DNA from: Buddleja alternifolia
Lineage: Eukaryota; Streptophyta; Magnoliopsida; Lamiales; Scrophulariaceae
Direction: 5' to 3'
NCBI GenBank assembly: GCA_019426215.1
Contig: CM033392.1
Location: 54,239,149-54,303,148, forward strand
Length of the DNA stretch: 64,000 nt
Shown: in pieces, positions 47,597 to 59,625 of the stretch
How positions within the stretch are numbered: the stretch's first letter is position 1
Layout: each line of letters starts with the position of its first letter
Translations under genes and position numbers: made by a program
The notes under the pieces: model-generated
Told to the model about the DNA's origin: nothing
The model's database searches: none
What the model saw: only the letters and a program-made list of their open reading frames with translations

Positions 47597-49200
47597 TGAT
47601 ATATGTTATTTTTACACTAGTTTTCCCCCGTTTATTGACTTGGTTTTGATTGTTTTCTTGATAATTTGATGACATATGATGCTTGGACCCTTGTTTTCTC
47701 ATATTTTCTAGAATAACATATCATTTGGAGGAAAAACAAGGATTGAAGGTAAATCATGCAAAATGATACAACACAAGGTAAAATGCTGTCTGCGCAGTGC
47801 TGGAGTTTTTGGAATCAATTTTTCTAACCATGTCCAAATTACACACTTGGTTTACCAATGGAAAGATAAGAGGCAAAGTTACATTTCTTATGTTGAAGAC
47901 AAAGATCAGATATGTAGGGAAGGAAGTGAAAACGTCATCGGAAGAGACGTCTTACGATGGAGTTTTCTCATCCAGTGACTTGTGAGACGATTTTGTCATC
48001 TTTAACATTTGATTTAGGCCCGAGTGTCTTCTTGAGAGTTGTAGATATTTGTTTTAGGATTCTACAGAATCTTGAATCAGTGTATTCCAACATCGGTAGA
48101 GAAAGTTATGCAAATTTTACCAAAACTGGTCAGAGGCAGAAATTGAACGCCGCGGCGTTCACCATCCAACGCCGCGGCGTTCGGGACAGAATGGTGACCA
48201 CCGTGGTGTTCAACAAGCGAACGCCGCGGCGTTCGAGGCAGCGGGTTGGTCTATAAATACCCCTTTTAGCCATTTTTTACCCTAACTCACCTTGGATATC
48301 AGCAACCACACGAAAATAGAGAGAGGGAGAGCTTAGAAGAGAAGATTAAAGGTCAAAACATGGAGAATTCAACAAGGAATCCACATCTCTACAAGAATTA
48401 GGGAGTTTTTACATATTTGTTTCTTGAATTTGTTCAAATCTCCTATGACTTGTATGATTTATATTTGCACTTTTGACATGAATATGAGCTAAACTTGTTT
48501 GATTGAGGCCATGGATAGGCCATTTATGTTATTTTGATTGTTGATTTGTTGGTGTTTATTGGATTAATTTTGGTTTTAGCTATGTATTCAATATTTGATC
48601 TCAATGCTACATTTGCTTGATCACCAAGTGTTTGATAAAATGCCTAGGTTAGAGATCGAGAGATAATAACCTAGGGAAGATATAAACATTGAATACCCTA
48701 TAGTTAAACCGACTAGAGATAGACTCGGTTTCTTTAGGTGGCTTTCCATTCACGTGGGGAATTCCTAGACCTTAAATGCATCCTCGTTAATCGAGTTTTC
48801 ATATAGAGATATATAGGAAATCGTTACCAAGGGTAGGGTTGCTATGCCAAGAGATTGGGTGGTACGTACGTTAGGGAATTTCGCCTTAGCTAAATCAATC
48901 TAATAATCCAATAGAACCTAAATCACAATCGAAATGCATAATTGGTTGAACCATGTGCCTTGATCGCTTCTCTCTATTGTTTCCTCCCTTTATTTGGTGT
49001 GACGTTGCCTTAGTTTATTTTTTAGTATTTATTAATTAGTTAATCAACCTTTCTATCGACCGATTTAACTTAGAATTGAGTAATATAGTAGTCTCGGTAC
49101 TTAGATTATAGTTGTCCCTGCGGATACGATAACCCCGGACTTAGAAATCCACTTTACTACTTACGCGACCTAGTTCTCTTGCTAGGATTTTGTCGTGTCA
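47597..49200 (+). repeat. 5' LTR of gag-only element
   Basis: 1604 bp. Palindrome array at 48145-48234, TATA box ctataaata at 48251-48259. It ends gttgtccctgcgg...tgtcgtgtca. Confidence 0.88.
48145..48234. promoter_or_regulatory. Array of four palindromes upstream of LTR TATA box
   Basis: The perfect palindrome GAACGCCGCGGCGTTC occurs at 48145-48160 and 48219-48234. Its 14-bp core is at 48168-48181, and a decayed unit (accaccgtggtgtt) is at about 48198-48211. Unit starts are about 22-29 bp apart. The changes in the decayed unit are mostly C-to-T/G-to-A at CpG, as expected from methylated cytosine loss. The last unit ends 16 bp before the TATA box. Confidence 0.85.
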
Positions 49201-49206
49201 AGTTTT

Positions 49207-49224
49207 TGGCGCCGTTGCCGGGGA
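49207..49224 (+). promoter_or_regulatory. tRNA-Asp primer-binding site
   Basis: tggcgccgttgccgggga lies six bases after the 5' LTR and equals the complement of the plant tRNA-Asp 3' end, including CCA. Confidence 0.9.
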
Positions 49225-49323
49225 CAATTGCGTTATTTGATATTGTAATTCACTTATCTTCTCTAAGACTAAGTTGTTTTATTTATTTTTATTTTTTGTT
49301 ATGTATTTTTTTTTCTTGAATAG

Positions 49324-50451
49324 ATGAGCAACTATGACTTTTATTGGTCTAAACAAGGATGGGATGAAGGTGCCGAATACGGGAGTCAAGTGCAAGATTT
49401 ATGTTCGTGGTGTGGAGACGTTCATCATAGCGATTATTGTCAACACGGATGGAGAAGTCAGGAAGACTTACCATTGAGTTATTATGTTATGAGAGATTCA
49501 AAAGCATACCTGCAACAAGATAGGTCCCCCTTTCTAATGCAGGGAGAATTTGAATAGACTAACTTTCAGAACTATGGGGACTATCAGCAACAATGTGATA
49601 GGAACCCAAGTTTTGAGGAGTTGATGATCCAATGGATGAAGTCGAACGATGAGCGGATGAAGTCGAACGATGAGCGGTCTCAAAATCTCGAAGAATCTAT
49701 AATGGAATTGCAAACACAACTCAACCAACTTTCCAACTTATTGGCAGAGAGATCATCAGACACTTCTCAGAGTGGCACAGAGGAGAATGATGAGGTATCT
49801 GATACAGTGGTTGAACAAGTTGTTGATTCGGCACCACATTGTCTACAACCCATTGCTACATCACCACTACCTTCAGAATCTATGTGTGGTGAAGTAGATA
49901 CAACATCACTGGAGCACCTTCAATTCAGCATAGGGATCCCAAAATCCACTCCATCAAATGACCAAGAAAAAACATTAGAAATCATCAAGAATCCAACACC
50001 ACCTACCATCATATCTCTTGATTTCTTAAGAAAGTGCATCAATAACCAGAGAGATAGAGTGGTGGAGGATGAAGACAAGGTTTACAACTTTAGTGGCCCG
50101 TTCGAGGCATACACTAAGAACCCAAGTGATACTACGGTTGAAAATGAGAAGATCCGAAGATATAAAAGTCACTGGGATATATCACCACTAAAGTTGTCAG
50201 AATCAAGGCTCGGGGAGTTAGGCCTAGCCACATACTTATTAAAACCATCAATGGAAAACTCTCCATCTTTAAAATTCACTTTTAGTTATTTACAATTTTA
50301 TTACATTTTTATAAAAGTAAATCTGAGCTTATATCTTAGTTTTTCAGGATTTGTGAATGTGATGGGACATGATAAGCCTTTACGCAACTGGAAAAAGCAC
50401 AAAAAGGCTCGTCCCTACAAAGTTGGCATTGGTCCTTATGATCCACCGTGA
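49324..50451 (+). pseudogene. Gag-like protein of non-autonomous element, one internal stop
   Basis: A single frame of about 375 codons with one TAG at 49555-49557. The N-terminal part has a Cys/His cluster CSWCGDVHHSDYC (about residues 28-40), close to the gag knuckle of Athila-related elements. After the stop come a Gln-rich stretch, a 7-residue repeat pair MKSNDERMKSNDER (from a 21-bp tandem repeat at 49636-49677), and a coiled coil (LEESIMELQTQLNQLSNLL). The C-terminal half ends with a basic tail (WKKHKKARPYK). There are no enzymatic motifs. The stop may be a simple mutation or allow occasional readthrough; the context (tag act) is not a known leaky one. Confidence 0.65.
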
Positions 50452-52160
50452 GCAGTACAAGGGAGTCGAGCTAATGACTTAAAACAATCGCTTCGTGGGA
50501 GGCAACCCACGTTTTACATGCTTTCTTTTGTTTCCATTTTTTTTCTTTTTGTTTTGTTTTTCTCGTGTTGTGTGTTTTTAGTGTTATGATGATGCTTTTT
50601 GTCTCTTCTTGTTTTTCTAACTTTACAGCTGGCTAGGCGTTATTTCCAGACTCTTCACCTTGTTGCTTTTTCGCATTCTGGAGATCACTTAGATTCAAAC
50701 ATCAGGGACGTCTTTCCTTCCTTTACTTTACATTTGTATGTTCGCTCATTGGGGACAATGTGCTAGATTAGTTGGGGGGTGGGATAGACGTCTTAATTTT
50801 ATTGTGATGTGGTGATATGGAGTAACTTGTACTCATTTGTTAAGTTTCATGCTTGATTTGGGATTAGAAAACTGTGATAGTCAATGATTTCATATTCATG
50901 ATTTGTTATACTTTTGCTTGGAGCATGATTCGTTTGAGTGTCTCTACTTCATCTAAGATGAAATCATTTGGCATATTTTATATGTGAAAGGCTTTTTAGC
51001 CATGCTTATGTGAATTGTTGAGGATTCAAAGCATTGAGCGTTCAATTTTGTCAACTTTGAAATGTGTGTTGAGTGTGCGAAGTCATGAAATGATTTAGGC
51101 CATCTTTCATTTTCTTTAACCTTACAATTGGCCTTCACGATATTACATAATCTATAGACCTTATTTTGAGCCGTATTGATAAGAATGGAGTGTGTTTAGC
51201 ACACTAAAAACCACCATTCGATTTTCTTTCGCAAGCCACACCAACCACCCTTTAGCCTAAAAGAAAGAAAAACAAAGTCTATTTCCCAAGTAAGAGAGCA
51301 TATAACTTCATATCATTTGGCTTTAATTTGGGTTTACGCTTTATTTTGGGTGTCGAATCTCATGGATTAATGGGTTAAAAGGTGTGTTTGTTCTTGATGA
51401 TTTTGAGAAATTTTGAGGTCTTAAGTTTATGTGAAATAAAGAGAGGAAAAAGAAATGTTGTAAGTTGGCTAAAGAGTCGAGAGATTGGAAGTTACCGAAA
51501 AATATATTGTGAGCTCTCTCTCGACTTGGCTACGAACTGAGCTTCAATGTGATTTATTTGGTTTGGGAATCATTTTTCCACCCCTAGCATCAAAAGAAAC
51601 AAGTTTTGGGGTTATGAGTTCAAAGGCAAAAGAAATCAAAAAGCTATAAGTGGCGAGATGTGAAGATTTATTCGGTTGATAAGTGAGTGTTTAGCTCGAT
51701 GATATCGAGTTGTATGCTTTCTTGAGTTTAGTCACTTTATCCATATATTCCCGTCCAAGCCATTACCCAGCCTTACGTTACAAGCCAAAAAGACCTTTTG
51801 ATCTTAACTTTCACATTTCATGCACACCGATAGGTTAGCAAAGTTTTGAAGTGTTTTAATGTTTTTATTATGTAATGAGTTTGCATAATCTTGTTTAAAG
51901 TGTGCTCTTGACATAAAAATGGATTTGGAGTTCATGATTTCGAGATGGATTCGAAGATGTTTGGGGGATTTCAAATTGTTGAGTGTTCTAGGTAAAGTGT
52001 AACTTGTCATAATCATTTTCGAGGGTCTAATTCTTGTACGTGCTTGATTATTGAGACATGAAATCTTTTAAGATCCCAAACCAAGTTGTAAAATCTGAAC
52101 TTATGAATACTTGTTCGCCATTTATTGATCGAGACGATCATAGCCTAGTTGGGGGGTAGT
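50452..52160 (+). other. Internal non-coding region with conserved-type hairpin and polypurine tract
   Basis: Begins with a compact hairpin CGTGGG-aggcaa-CCCACG (50494-50511), of a kind common just after gag in non-autonomous gypsy elements. It continues as about 1.6 kb with no enzyme domains and ends in gttggggggtag (52148-52159) before the 3' LTR. It may carry packaging or dimerisation signals. Confidence 0.6.
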
Positions 52161-53656
52161 TGATAAGTTCATATTTTACAGTATTTTATGCCCCATTGTA
52201 ATGTGATTTGATCGTTACTTTGATCACTTTTTATCCCTCATAATGCTTTGATTGGTATAGATTTTGTTTTGTAGAATACAAGTTGATTTACGCATGAAAG
52301 ACGAGAAAGGAGATCCAAATTGAGCTTGAAATTGAAGAAAGAAACAAAATGAGATAGTTGACGAAAGATTTTACATAATGCTCATATAGAAACGCGATTT
52401 TTGTCCATTTTCCAGCCGACTCAGACTAAGGTTTCTTCTTCACTATTGTAGACTGTTGTCTTAGCTTTGCGTAGCAATTTGAATCACCTCAATCCGACAT
52501 CGGTAGAGAAAGTTATGCATATTTTACCAAAACTGTACGGAGCAGCAGGGGAACGCCGCGACGTTCATCACCAACGCCGCGGCTTTCGGAGGCAGAATGT
52601 TGATCACCGCGGCGCTCGACCATCAACGCCGCGGCGTTCAAGGCAGTGGACTTGGCCTATAAATAGACTTTCAGGTCATTTGGACGAGATATACCCTAGA
52701 AAATGCCCTAAACACACCCTAGACTCCTTACATATCAGCCACCACCCAAGGAAGCTTGAAGAGGATCATCATCCTCATCCTCATCATCCTAATCATCATC
52801 AATTTCATCATCAAAGCTTGGATTCACACTTTGTAATAGGGAGTAATTCAACTCTTTCTCTTTGATTAGTTATCAACTATGTCTTATAGAATCGTTGAAT
52901 CATTTGTTAGTGTAAGTATGAGCTAAGCATCTTTGTGGTTGGGTTATGTGAATACTTTGTGATGTTTTGTGTTTAATGAATGATTAATTTCCGGATTTAT
53001 TACATTCTTGTTACATGTTTGATTTTATGCTTAATGCTTGCATATGCTTGATCACCATGTGTTTGATAAAATGCTTTGTCTTGAGACCGAGAGGAGATAG
53101 ATAAAGGGAGATCGAAAATCAAACATCATAACGTAACAATTGACTAGAGATAGAATCGATTGCGTTGTGTGGCTTTTTGTGATAAGATGACCCGATTGAA
53201 TGTAAGATCTTCGTAAACAAGGAATTCCTTCGAACCTAAATGCATGTTAGTTAATTCAATCTTCACTATAGAGATATAGGAAGTTGTTAACTAGTATAGG
53301 CTTGTTATTTCAAGAGATTGAATAATAAATACATTAGGGGGTTTCGCCATAACAAGAGCGTTCTAAAAATCCGGATAATTGAGAGTTCATGAACATAGAA
53401 TAGAACATAGTAGGATCATAACCCAATCACCTCTTCCCATTTGATTTATTACCTTGATAATCATTTTAGTTATCTTTAGTTATTTTCATAGTATAAACAC
53501 CTATCATCTTATAATTTGATTTAGCTTAGAAATAGGTAATATAGCAATTACGAGCATTGAATCCAATTGTCCCTGTGGAGACGATACATCCCGGGCTAAA
53601 TAGTCCACTTTATTACTTTGCACGACCTAGTATACTTGCTAGGATTTCGCGTGTCA
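52161..53656 (+). repeat. 3' LTR of gag-only element
   Basis: 1496 bp. Palindrome units at about 52551-52566, 52573-52587, 52603-52618 and 52625-52638, in the same spacing pattern as the 5' LTR; TATA box at 52658-52665. It ends ttgtccctgtggagacgata...cgcgtgtca. Confidence 0.88.
52551..52638. promoter_or_regulatory. Palindrome array in 3' LTR
   Basis: Four copies of the AACGCCGCGGCGTT unit, one perfect (52625-52638) and three with one to three changes, starting about 21, 30 and 22 bp apart. The TATA box follows about 20 bp downstream. Confidence 0.85.
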
Positions 53657-54431
53657 AGCTCTTAGGATTTAATTTAACAATAGCATTAAGAAATAGAGAA
53701 ACATCAATTCTAACCAACAAACTCACAAGCTCGGTTCATTTATATTAGATCACATATTCCCATAACAACAATCGAAAACTTGTCCATAATCAACGTTATT
53801 AACTGCCACAAATATTAAAATTGACCAAACAATTACGAATTTGAGATTCTAAATGGCTATATACTATTCCGACAATCAAATAACGGGCCCTTATTATTTA
53901 ATTAATCAAAATAATAATATCAACAAACACAGAAAATATGCAAATACTCAAGAACAAAGAAAGAATAAACATAAATTAGATCTCACAACTTTTGTAGAAT
54001 CAAAATTTCAATAATCCATGGCTAGAAATATAGTTCTTAGCAATACATCTTGAAAGAAGGAAAAAACCCAGGAATTCTTCTATTCTCCATCTAAAAAACG
54101 TGTATTGTCAAAGTGTGAAGGAGAGATAGAATAAAATTTCAGCAATTTCTATTTTTATATGTCTAGCCAAAAGACTCCTAACTAAATCAAACTCTAATTG
54201 TAATGGAAGAAGAAAAATAATTACTTACTAGAATAAAATACTAATAAAACTCCTAAAAAAATAGGAAAGCTCCTACAAAATAGGAAGACTCCTAAAAAAT
54301 AGGAATTTCTCTTCCTAATTCACTTGTCTTCTTCTTTTTCTCCATCTTTTTCTTCATTTTTTTTCTTTTATGAACTTTCACCTATAAAAATAGGAAATCA
54401 TAATAAATATCTATTATTTAAACTCAAATAC

Positions 54432-55850
54432 TGTTAACACCCGTAACAACACGGTATCGACAAATAATATAGAGTAAGTAAGATCGTCTCCACAGGGAAG
54501 GTTGTCAAGTACCATACAAAGTTTATCCTATTATTTAGACTAGCGATTAGTAAGATTTAAGATTTTAACTAATTAAAAACAGAAATAAATAATAACAAAA
54601 TTTATAAACAATAATTCGATAAATGGAAAGCCTAGGGATTAAGACTTCATCAAGGTATTTTTATGGATTATGAACATCATTGGATTGTAAATTCTTGCAT
54701 TCATTAAAGACCCGAATTTCCTTAATTACATGGATACTCTCCCGAGATCTCCATGAGTACCCAACTAAACTCGTTCTCGTCACTCCCATGATCAATAACT
54801 AATCTAGATGAATCCATTAATTTCCATGAAATTCGTTAGCTAGCCTCATGCACAATTACTAATATCCCTATTGAGTAATTTAAACACGTTTATCAAATCT
54901 GAACTAATGAATTAATTCACCTCCCGGTACTTCTCAATTCACCTTAAATCATGTATTTGGTGGCCAATCATCTACAAGCATTAAGCCCTCATTGATAGAT
55001 TAATTAAATCAAGAAATAACCCAATGAAAATCAACAATCCATAATAATACTCAAGACTACATCTTAAACCCTAGAAAATTATTTAGCTACTCATAATTAA
55101 ACAAGAAGAAGAGATAATTTGTATAAAACTAAGAATTCTCATGTTTAACAATGGTGGAAAATAATAAGAACAATTGGGGAAGAAGAAGAATTCAAGAAAA
55201 ACAAAGAAGAATCCTTATGTCGATGGAAAGAATCAAGATTTCTCTTTCTTCTCTTCAATGGCTTCCTTTTCTTTCTCTCCAAGTTTCTCTCTTTTCTTTC
55301 TCTCTCCCAAAATAACGTCTTCTATCCTCAAAAGAAAAGTTAAAAAACTCTCCTATTTTTCTGACTTCTTCTATTTATACAGGAATTCTAATTACAAAAA
55401 GCCCAACAAAAGAAATAAAATCTGAGCCCAACCAGAAATTCTGATTTCTGCGCGCTGCATAGTGGTGCCGAATATTGGCACCACTGTGCCAATTCTGCTG
55501 TCCATTTTTTTCTTTACTTTTTCTTCAACTCAACTCTTTTCGTTTGGACTCTTCTTTGCCCCTCTTTAAGTCTCTTAGTTGAGTTCTTCACTTTGCTTAG
55601 AAATTCCTTCATTTACTCGCCAAATCAATCGTCATTTACCTATAAAAGCATTTAAACGACTTAGAAGACAAAATACACAATTACAAATAAAAACAACTAA
55701 AAAGATCAACTCAAGGTATGAATTCAAGACAAATATGAGGTAAAAACATACTAAATCAATGTTACTTTTAAGACCTAACAAATACCAATAAAAGAATAAA
55801 GGAAATATATAAAAAATATGCATAAAATGCATACTAATAGATTACTCTTA
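54432..55850 (-). repeat. LTR-like block, reverse orientation, with palindromic U3
   Basis: On the minus strand the block has a TATA box ctgtataaatag (about 55373-55384) and upstream of it overlapping inverted repeats: agtggtgcc/ggcaccact (55461-55469, 55477-55485) and ttggcac/gtgccaa (55475-55492). The tail accttccctgtggagacgat is shared in style with the 52161-53656 LTR. Ends are approximate. Confidence 0.5.
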
Positions 55851-56325
55851 TACTACAAGACCACTGGAAGTTCCAGATTCGATTGGGATTCCATTTAATG
55901 GAACTTCCATGGGGTTGTTCAGTATACCTATTCCCACAATAGGAACCCTCATACATGCATAGGCTTTCATCGTGCCAATATCTATGAAACGAGATACACT
56001 CTATTACTAGTATGCATCAGATAAGCAAGTCTTTTGAGTCTCATCGATATCCCTTCATCTCGACGAGCCCATTCACGACTTGGAACATATGTTTAAGGAT
56101 CACAGCCTTGGAGACATATTCCATCATTACCATTCCCGATGTGCAATGATGTCTCATAACTATGTGTAATCCTTCGAGACTTTATTCTAAGTTAAGACCA
56201 AGCTATATACACGAATAAAGAATGCCAAAAGATTAATTTTATTTATATGAAAAAGATCATTCAGCTAGAGTTATTATTACATAGAATGGCGCCTAAAATT
56301 GGTGCGCCGGGCATAAAGTCTAACA
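55851..56325 (-). repeat. 3' LTR (partial) of minus-strand copia element
   Basis: The minus strand begins TGTTAGACTTTATGCC at 56325, immediately after a polypurine-like tract (caagtgggagat). It contains an AATAAA-like signal near 56190. The far edge is uncertain. Confidence 0.55.
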
Positions 56326-56525
56326 ATCTCCCACTTGCCCTAGTGCCAATTTCCCATGTACTTGAGGCCCATTCTCCCTAGATGTCCTTCAAATACTTTT
56401 TGGCTTAAGGGTTTGGTGAGTGGGTCCGCCACATTGTCTATCGAGTCCACACATTCCACTTGAACGTCGCCTCTCCCAATGATCTCTCTGATCAAGTGGT
56501 ATCGCCTCTGTATGTGCTTGGATTT

Positions 56526-57951
56526 CTAATGAGACCTTGGGTCCTTTGGTTGGGAAATAGCCCCGGTGTTATCGCAGTACAAAGGTACTGCGTCTACAAC
56601 GGATGGAACTACACCCAATTCTTGGATGAAGTTCCTAATCCAAACACCCTCCTTCGCAGCCTCTGAAGCTGTGAGATATTCTGCTTCAATGGTGGAGTCC
56701 GCCACAGTTGCTTGCTTGGAACTTTTCCAACTGACGGCTCCTCCATTAAGCAGATAGAAAATTCCAGAGACTGATTTCGAGTCGTCCACATTTGTTTGGA
56801 AACTCAAATCGGTGTATCCCAGTAACTCCAATTTTCCACGTCCATATATCAAAAACATGTCCTAGTCTTGTTAAGGTACTTAAGGGTCGCTTTTGCAGCA
56901 TTCCAGTGCTTCTCACAGAGATCAACTTGATAACGGCTGCATACACTCAATGCGTACGCTACATCGGGTTTCGTGCATATCATCGCGTACATTATACTAC
57001 CTATAGTCGAGGCATAAGGTATGTGGGACATTCTTACTCTTTCTTCTTGAGTCTTAGGAGACATCGACTTGGAAAGTGTAATCCCATGTCCCATTAGCAA
57101 GAATCCTCTCTTGGATTCTTCCATCTTAAATCTCTTAAGTACATGATTGATATACGCGAATTGGGAGAGTCCCAGCAACCTACTCGATCTCTCTCAGTAT
57201 ATCTTCATACCAAGTACGTAGTATGATTTTCCCATATCCTTCATGGAAAATTGTTTAGAGAGCCATACTTTAGTCGACTGCATCATTCCAATATCGTTTC
57301 AGATCAAAAGAATATCATCAACACAAGCCTCTTCAACATTTTGCACATATCCATACTCTTGTATGACAGTGTTAAATCGTTTATTCCAGCTTCGGGAAGC
57401 CTGCTTTAATCCATAAATGGACCTTTGGAGCTTACACACTTTGTGTTCGCTCGTCTCGGACGTAAAACCCTCTGGCTATTGCATGTATATTTCTTCCGCA
57501 ATCTCTCCATTAAGAAATGTAGTCTTTACATCCATCTACCAGATCTCAAAATCGAGATATGTAGATATAGCAAGCAGAATCCTAATGGATTTCAACATCG
57601 CTAATGGCAAGAAGGTTTCCTCATAGTCAATGCCTTGTCTCTGAGTGAATCCTTTTGCCACGAGGCGTGCCTTATAGGTTGCCACCTCTTCATCGACTCC
57701 AAGGCACGCTTATACATGGACTCCAAGAATATATAGACCTCTGGTGGGTCCACTAAGGTCTATATATTGTTGGAGTCCATGTAGTCCATTTCAGACTTCA
57801 TGGCTTCTAGCCATTTTCCCGAATCAATGTCAAACATTGCTTCCTTATAACTCTTTGGATTAGAGTCTAAGGGAGGATCTTCTGAGTTCTTTTTTTCCAA
57901 CAGGCCAAACCATCTTTCAGGCGCCTTTGAAACTCTTTCAGATCTCCTCAA
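56526..57951 (-). pseudogene. RT-RNase H fragments of decayed copia element
   Basis: Pieces 57951-57760 (SYKEAMFDIDSGKWLEAMKSE), 57178-56849 (thumb; YASTIGSIMYAMICTKPDVAYA) and 56858-56526 (RNase H; GYTDLSFQTNVDDSKSVSG, TIEAEYLTASEAAKEG). The RT palm between them is broken by frameshifts. Confidence 0.85.
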
Positions 57952-58428
57952 GGGTTGTGTGTTCTCAGTAGGTATATCAGAATTAGCTTCATTGGTGTCG
58001 GGTGGGTTATTTTGTACTCCTTGATTCTAATCACTTTGATTCATCTCATCAAGTTCTACAGCCTCACCTTTCATATCCAAAAGAAATCCTTTTTCTAGAA
58101 AATTAGCTTTTCTTGAAACAATCACCTTTTGTTCCGTAGGGTTGTAGAAGTAATATCTAATAGTTTCCGTTGGATATCCTACAAAATAACACAAAGAGGA
58201 TTTGAGATCCAATTTGTCTCCCACTAAATGCTTTACATAAGCGGGGCACCCCCATATTCTCAAGTGAGCATAGAGGGTGACTTTCCACACCAAGTTTCAT
58301 ACGGGGTCTTGAGCACAGCCTTGGACAGCGCCCTATTCAACAGATAGGTTGCTTTCTAGGGCATAGCCCCACATAGGCTTAGGAACTTCAGTGAAACTCA
58401 TCATGGATCGAACCATATCCAACAATGT

Positions 58429-59082
58429 TCAATTCCTTTGCTCGGCTACCCTGTTATGTTGAGGCGTGCCTGGCGGAGTCCACTGTGAGAGAATCCTATT
58501 CTCTTTAAGATAATCAATGAACTCGGAAGACAAGTATTCTCCTCCCCTATCAGATCGAAGCACTTTAATACTTTTTCCAAGTTGATTCTCTACCTCATGT
58601 CTAAACTCCTTAAATTTCTCAAAAGATTCAGATTTATATCTCATCAGATATATGTAACCATACCGAGAATGATCGTCGGTGAAGGTTATGAAGTAGATAA
58701 ACGCTCCTCGAGCATTTATGCTCATAGGGCCGCACACGTCTGTATGGATCAAGTCCAATGGACTTGTGGCTCTTTCTGCTTTACCCGAAAATGGCAACTT
58801 GGTCATTTTTCCTTTGAGACACGATTTGCAAGTTGTCAATTCATCTAAGTCTTGGAGACCTAAATGAGTTGCCAAGCTTCGAATTCTTTTTTTGGAGATA
58901 TGACCTAGTCTCTCGTGCCACATTAGTGCGTTTGCTTGATTATCTCGTTTACGTTTATTTCTTTGTTGAATATTGAGATTAGAAATTGTTGGGAAAACAG
59001 TACAAAATCCATCTTGAAATTTTGATTCCATAATAAGAGACGATTCATAAGACAAAACAAACGTTTTATTACGAATCTTCAA
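58429..59082 (-). pseudogene. Integrase fragment of decayed copia element
   Basis: 217-residue open piece with the GAG-preintegrase motif ALMWHERLGHISKKR, the HHCC-type region (CKSCLKGKMTKLPF), the core LDLIHTDVCGPM and FTDDHSRYGYIYLM, and [10 protein letters not shown]. It runs to the region of the catalytic Glu (QHNRVAEQRN) and stops there. Confidence 0.85.
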
Positions 59083-59182
59083 AATAATAACCCTCTCGAT
59101 CCAACACCGGAATCGAGATAATGTTTTTTATTATTTCAGGAACAAATTAAATAGAATTTAATACTAAGTTTCTATCTTTTAT

Positions 59183-59599
59183 CTATAAGTAAATCGTCCC
59201 CACGGCCTTGGCAGCAACCCGTGCTCCATTTCCCATCCGCAGGGTCATGTCTCCTCTACTTAGCTCCTTGATTCTTGTCATCTCCTGCAAGTTATTACAG
59301 ATATGAACTGCACATCCAGTGTCTAGAATCCAAGAAGAATCATTAACCGAGTAGTTAACTTCAACAAAGAAAGTACCTTGAGCTGGTGGCTCTTTGCAGT
59401 TCCTTTGCCAGTGCCCAGTCTTCCCACATTTGAAGCACTTATCCGATTTGGCCCTTTTCACCTTTTTGACACCATCTGTACCTTTCAGCTTCTTAGCCTT
59501 ATTCTTCTTACCCTTCTTAGGTTTAGAAGATGAATTCATAAGAAGCACCGACTTGTCCTTCTTGATGGTGCTCTCAGCACTTGTCAACATGTTCAACAA
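59183..59599 (-). pseudogene. Gag zinc knuckle and protease fragment
   Basis: 138-residue piece: Lys-rich linker, CX2CX4HX4C knuckle CFKCGKTGHWQRNC, then the protease start WILDTGCAVHIC. It ends with a stop before the rest of the protease domain. Confidence 0.8.
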
Positions 59600-59625
59600 C
59601 TCATTTAATGACTTGTGTAGAGTTC

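Larger units (their letters stand above)
47597..53656 (+). mobile_element. Non-autonomous gag-only LTR retrotransposon (TR-GAG-like, gypsy type)
   Basis: LTRs 47597-49200 and 52161-53656 begin TGATA and end GTGTCA, with a perfect 5-bp target duplication agctc (47592-47596, 53657-53661). An 18-nt primer site tggcgccgttgccgggga (49207-49224) matches the 3' end of plant tRNA-Asp, as in Athila/Tat elements. The polypurine tract is gttggggggtag before 52161. The interior has only a gag-like frame (49324-50451) and no protease, RT or integrase. It must have used enzymes of a partner element. The LTRs are markedly divergent. Confidence 0.92.
47173..54425 (-). repeat. Older LTR-like block split by the element at 47597-53656
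   Basis: The two outer parts (47173-47596 and 53657-54425) rejoin across the target site agctc. On the minus strand the joined block has a TATA-like gacatataaaaatag near 54155 and ends with an LTR-tail text (ccctgtggattcgaccctg) like those of neighbouring elements. It was therefore present before the gag-only element inserted. Outer edges are approximate. Confidence 0.45.
56326..59625 (-). mobile_element. Decayed Ty1/copia element, reverse orientation, 5'-truncated
   Basis: Minus-strand pieces in order: zinc knuckle CFKCGKTGHWQRNC and protease WILDTGCAVHIC (59599-59183), GAG-preintegrase LMWHERLGHIS and integrase core (59082-58429), integrase C-terminus (58293-58027), RT start (57951-57760), broken RT, thumb (57178-56849), and RNase H (56858-56526). 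Numerous frameshifts and stops make it non-autonomous. Most of gag and the 5' LTR are missing; homology ends abruptly at about 59625, where other repeat DNA begins. Confidence 0.88.

Noticed and set aside
53557..53748. Open frame crossing the LTR end at 53656
   Set aside because: It spans the element boundary and so arises by chance joining.
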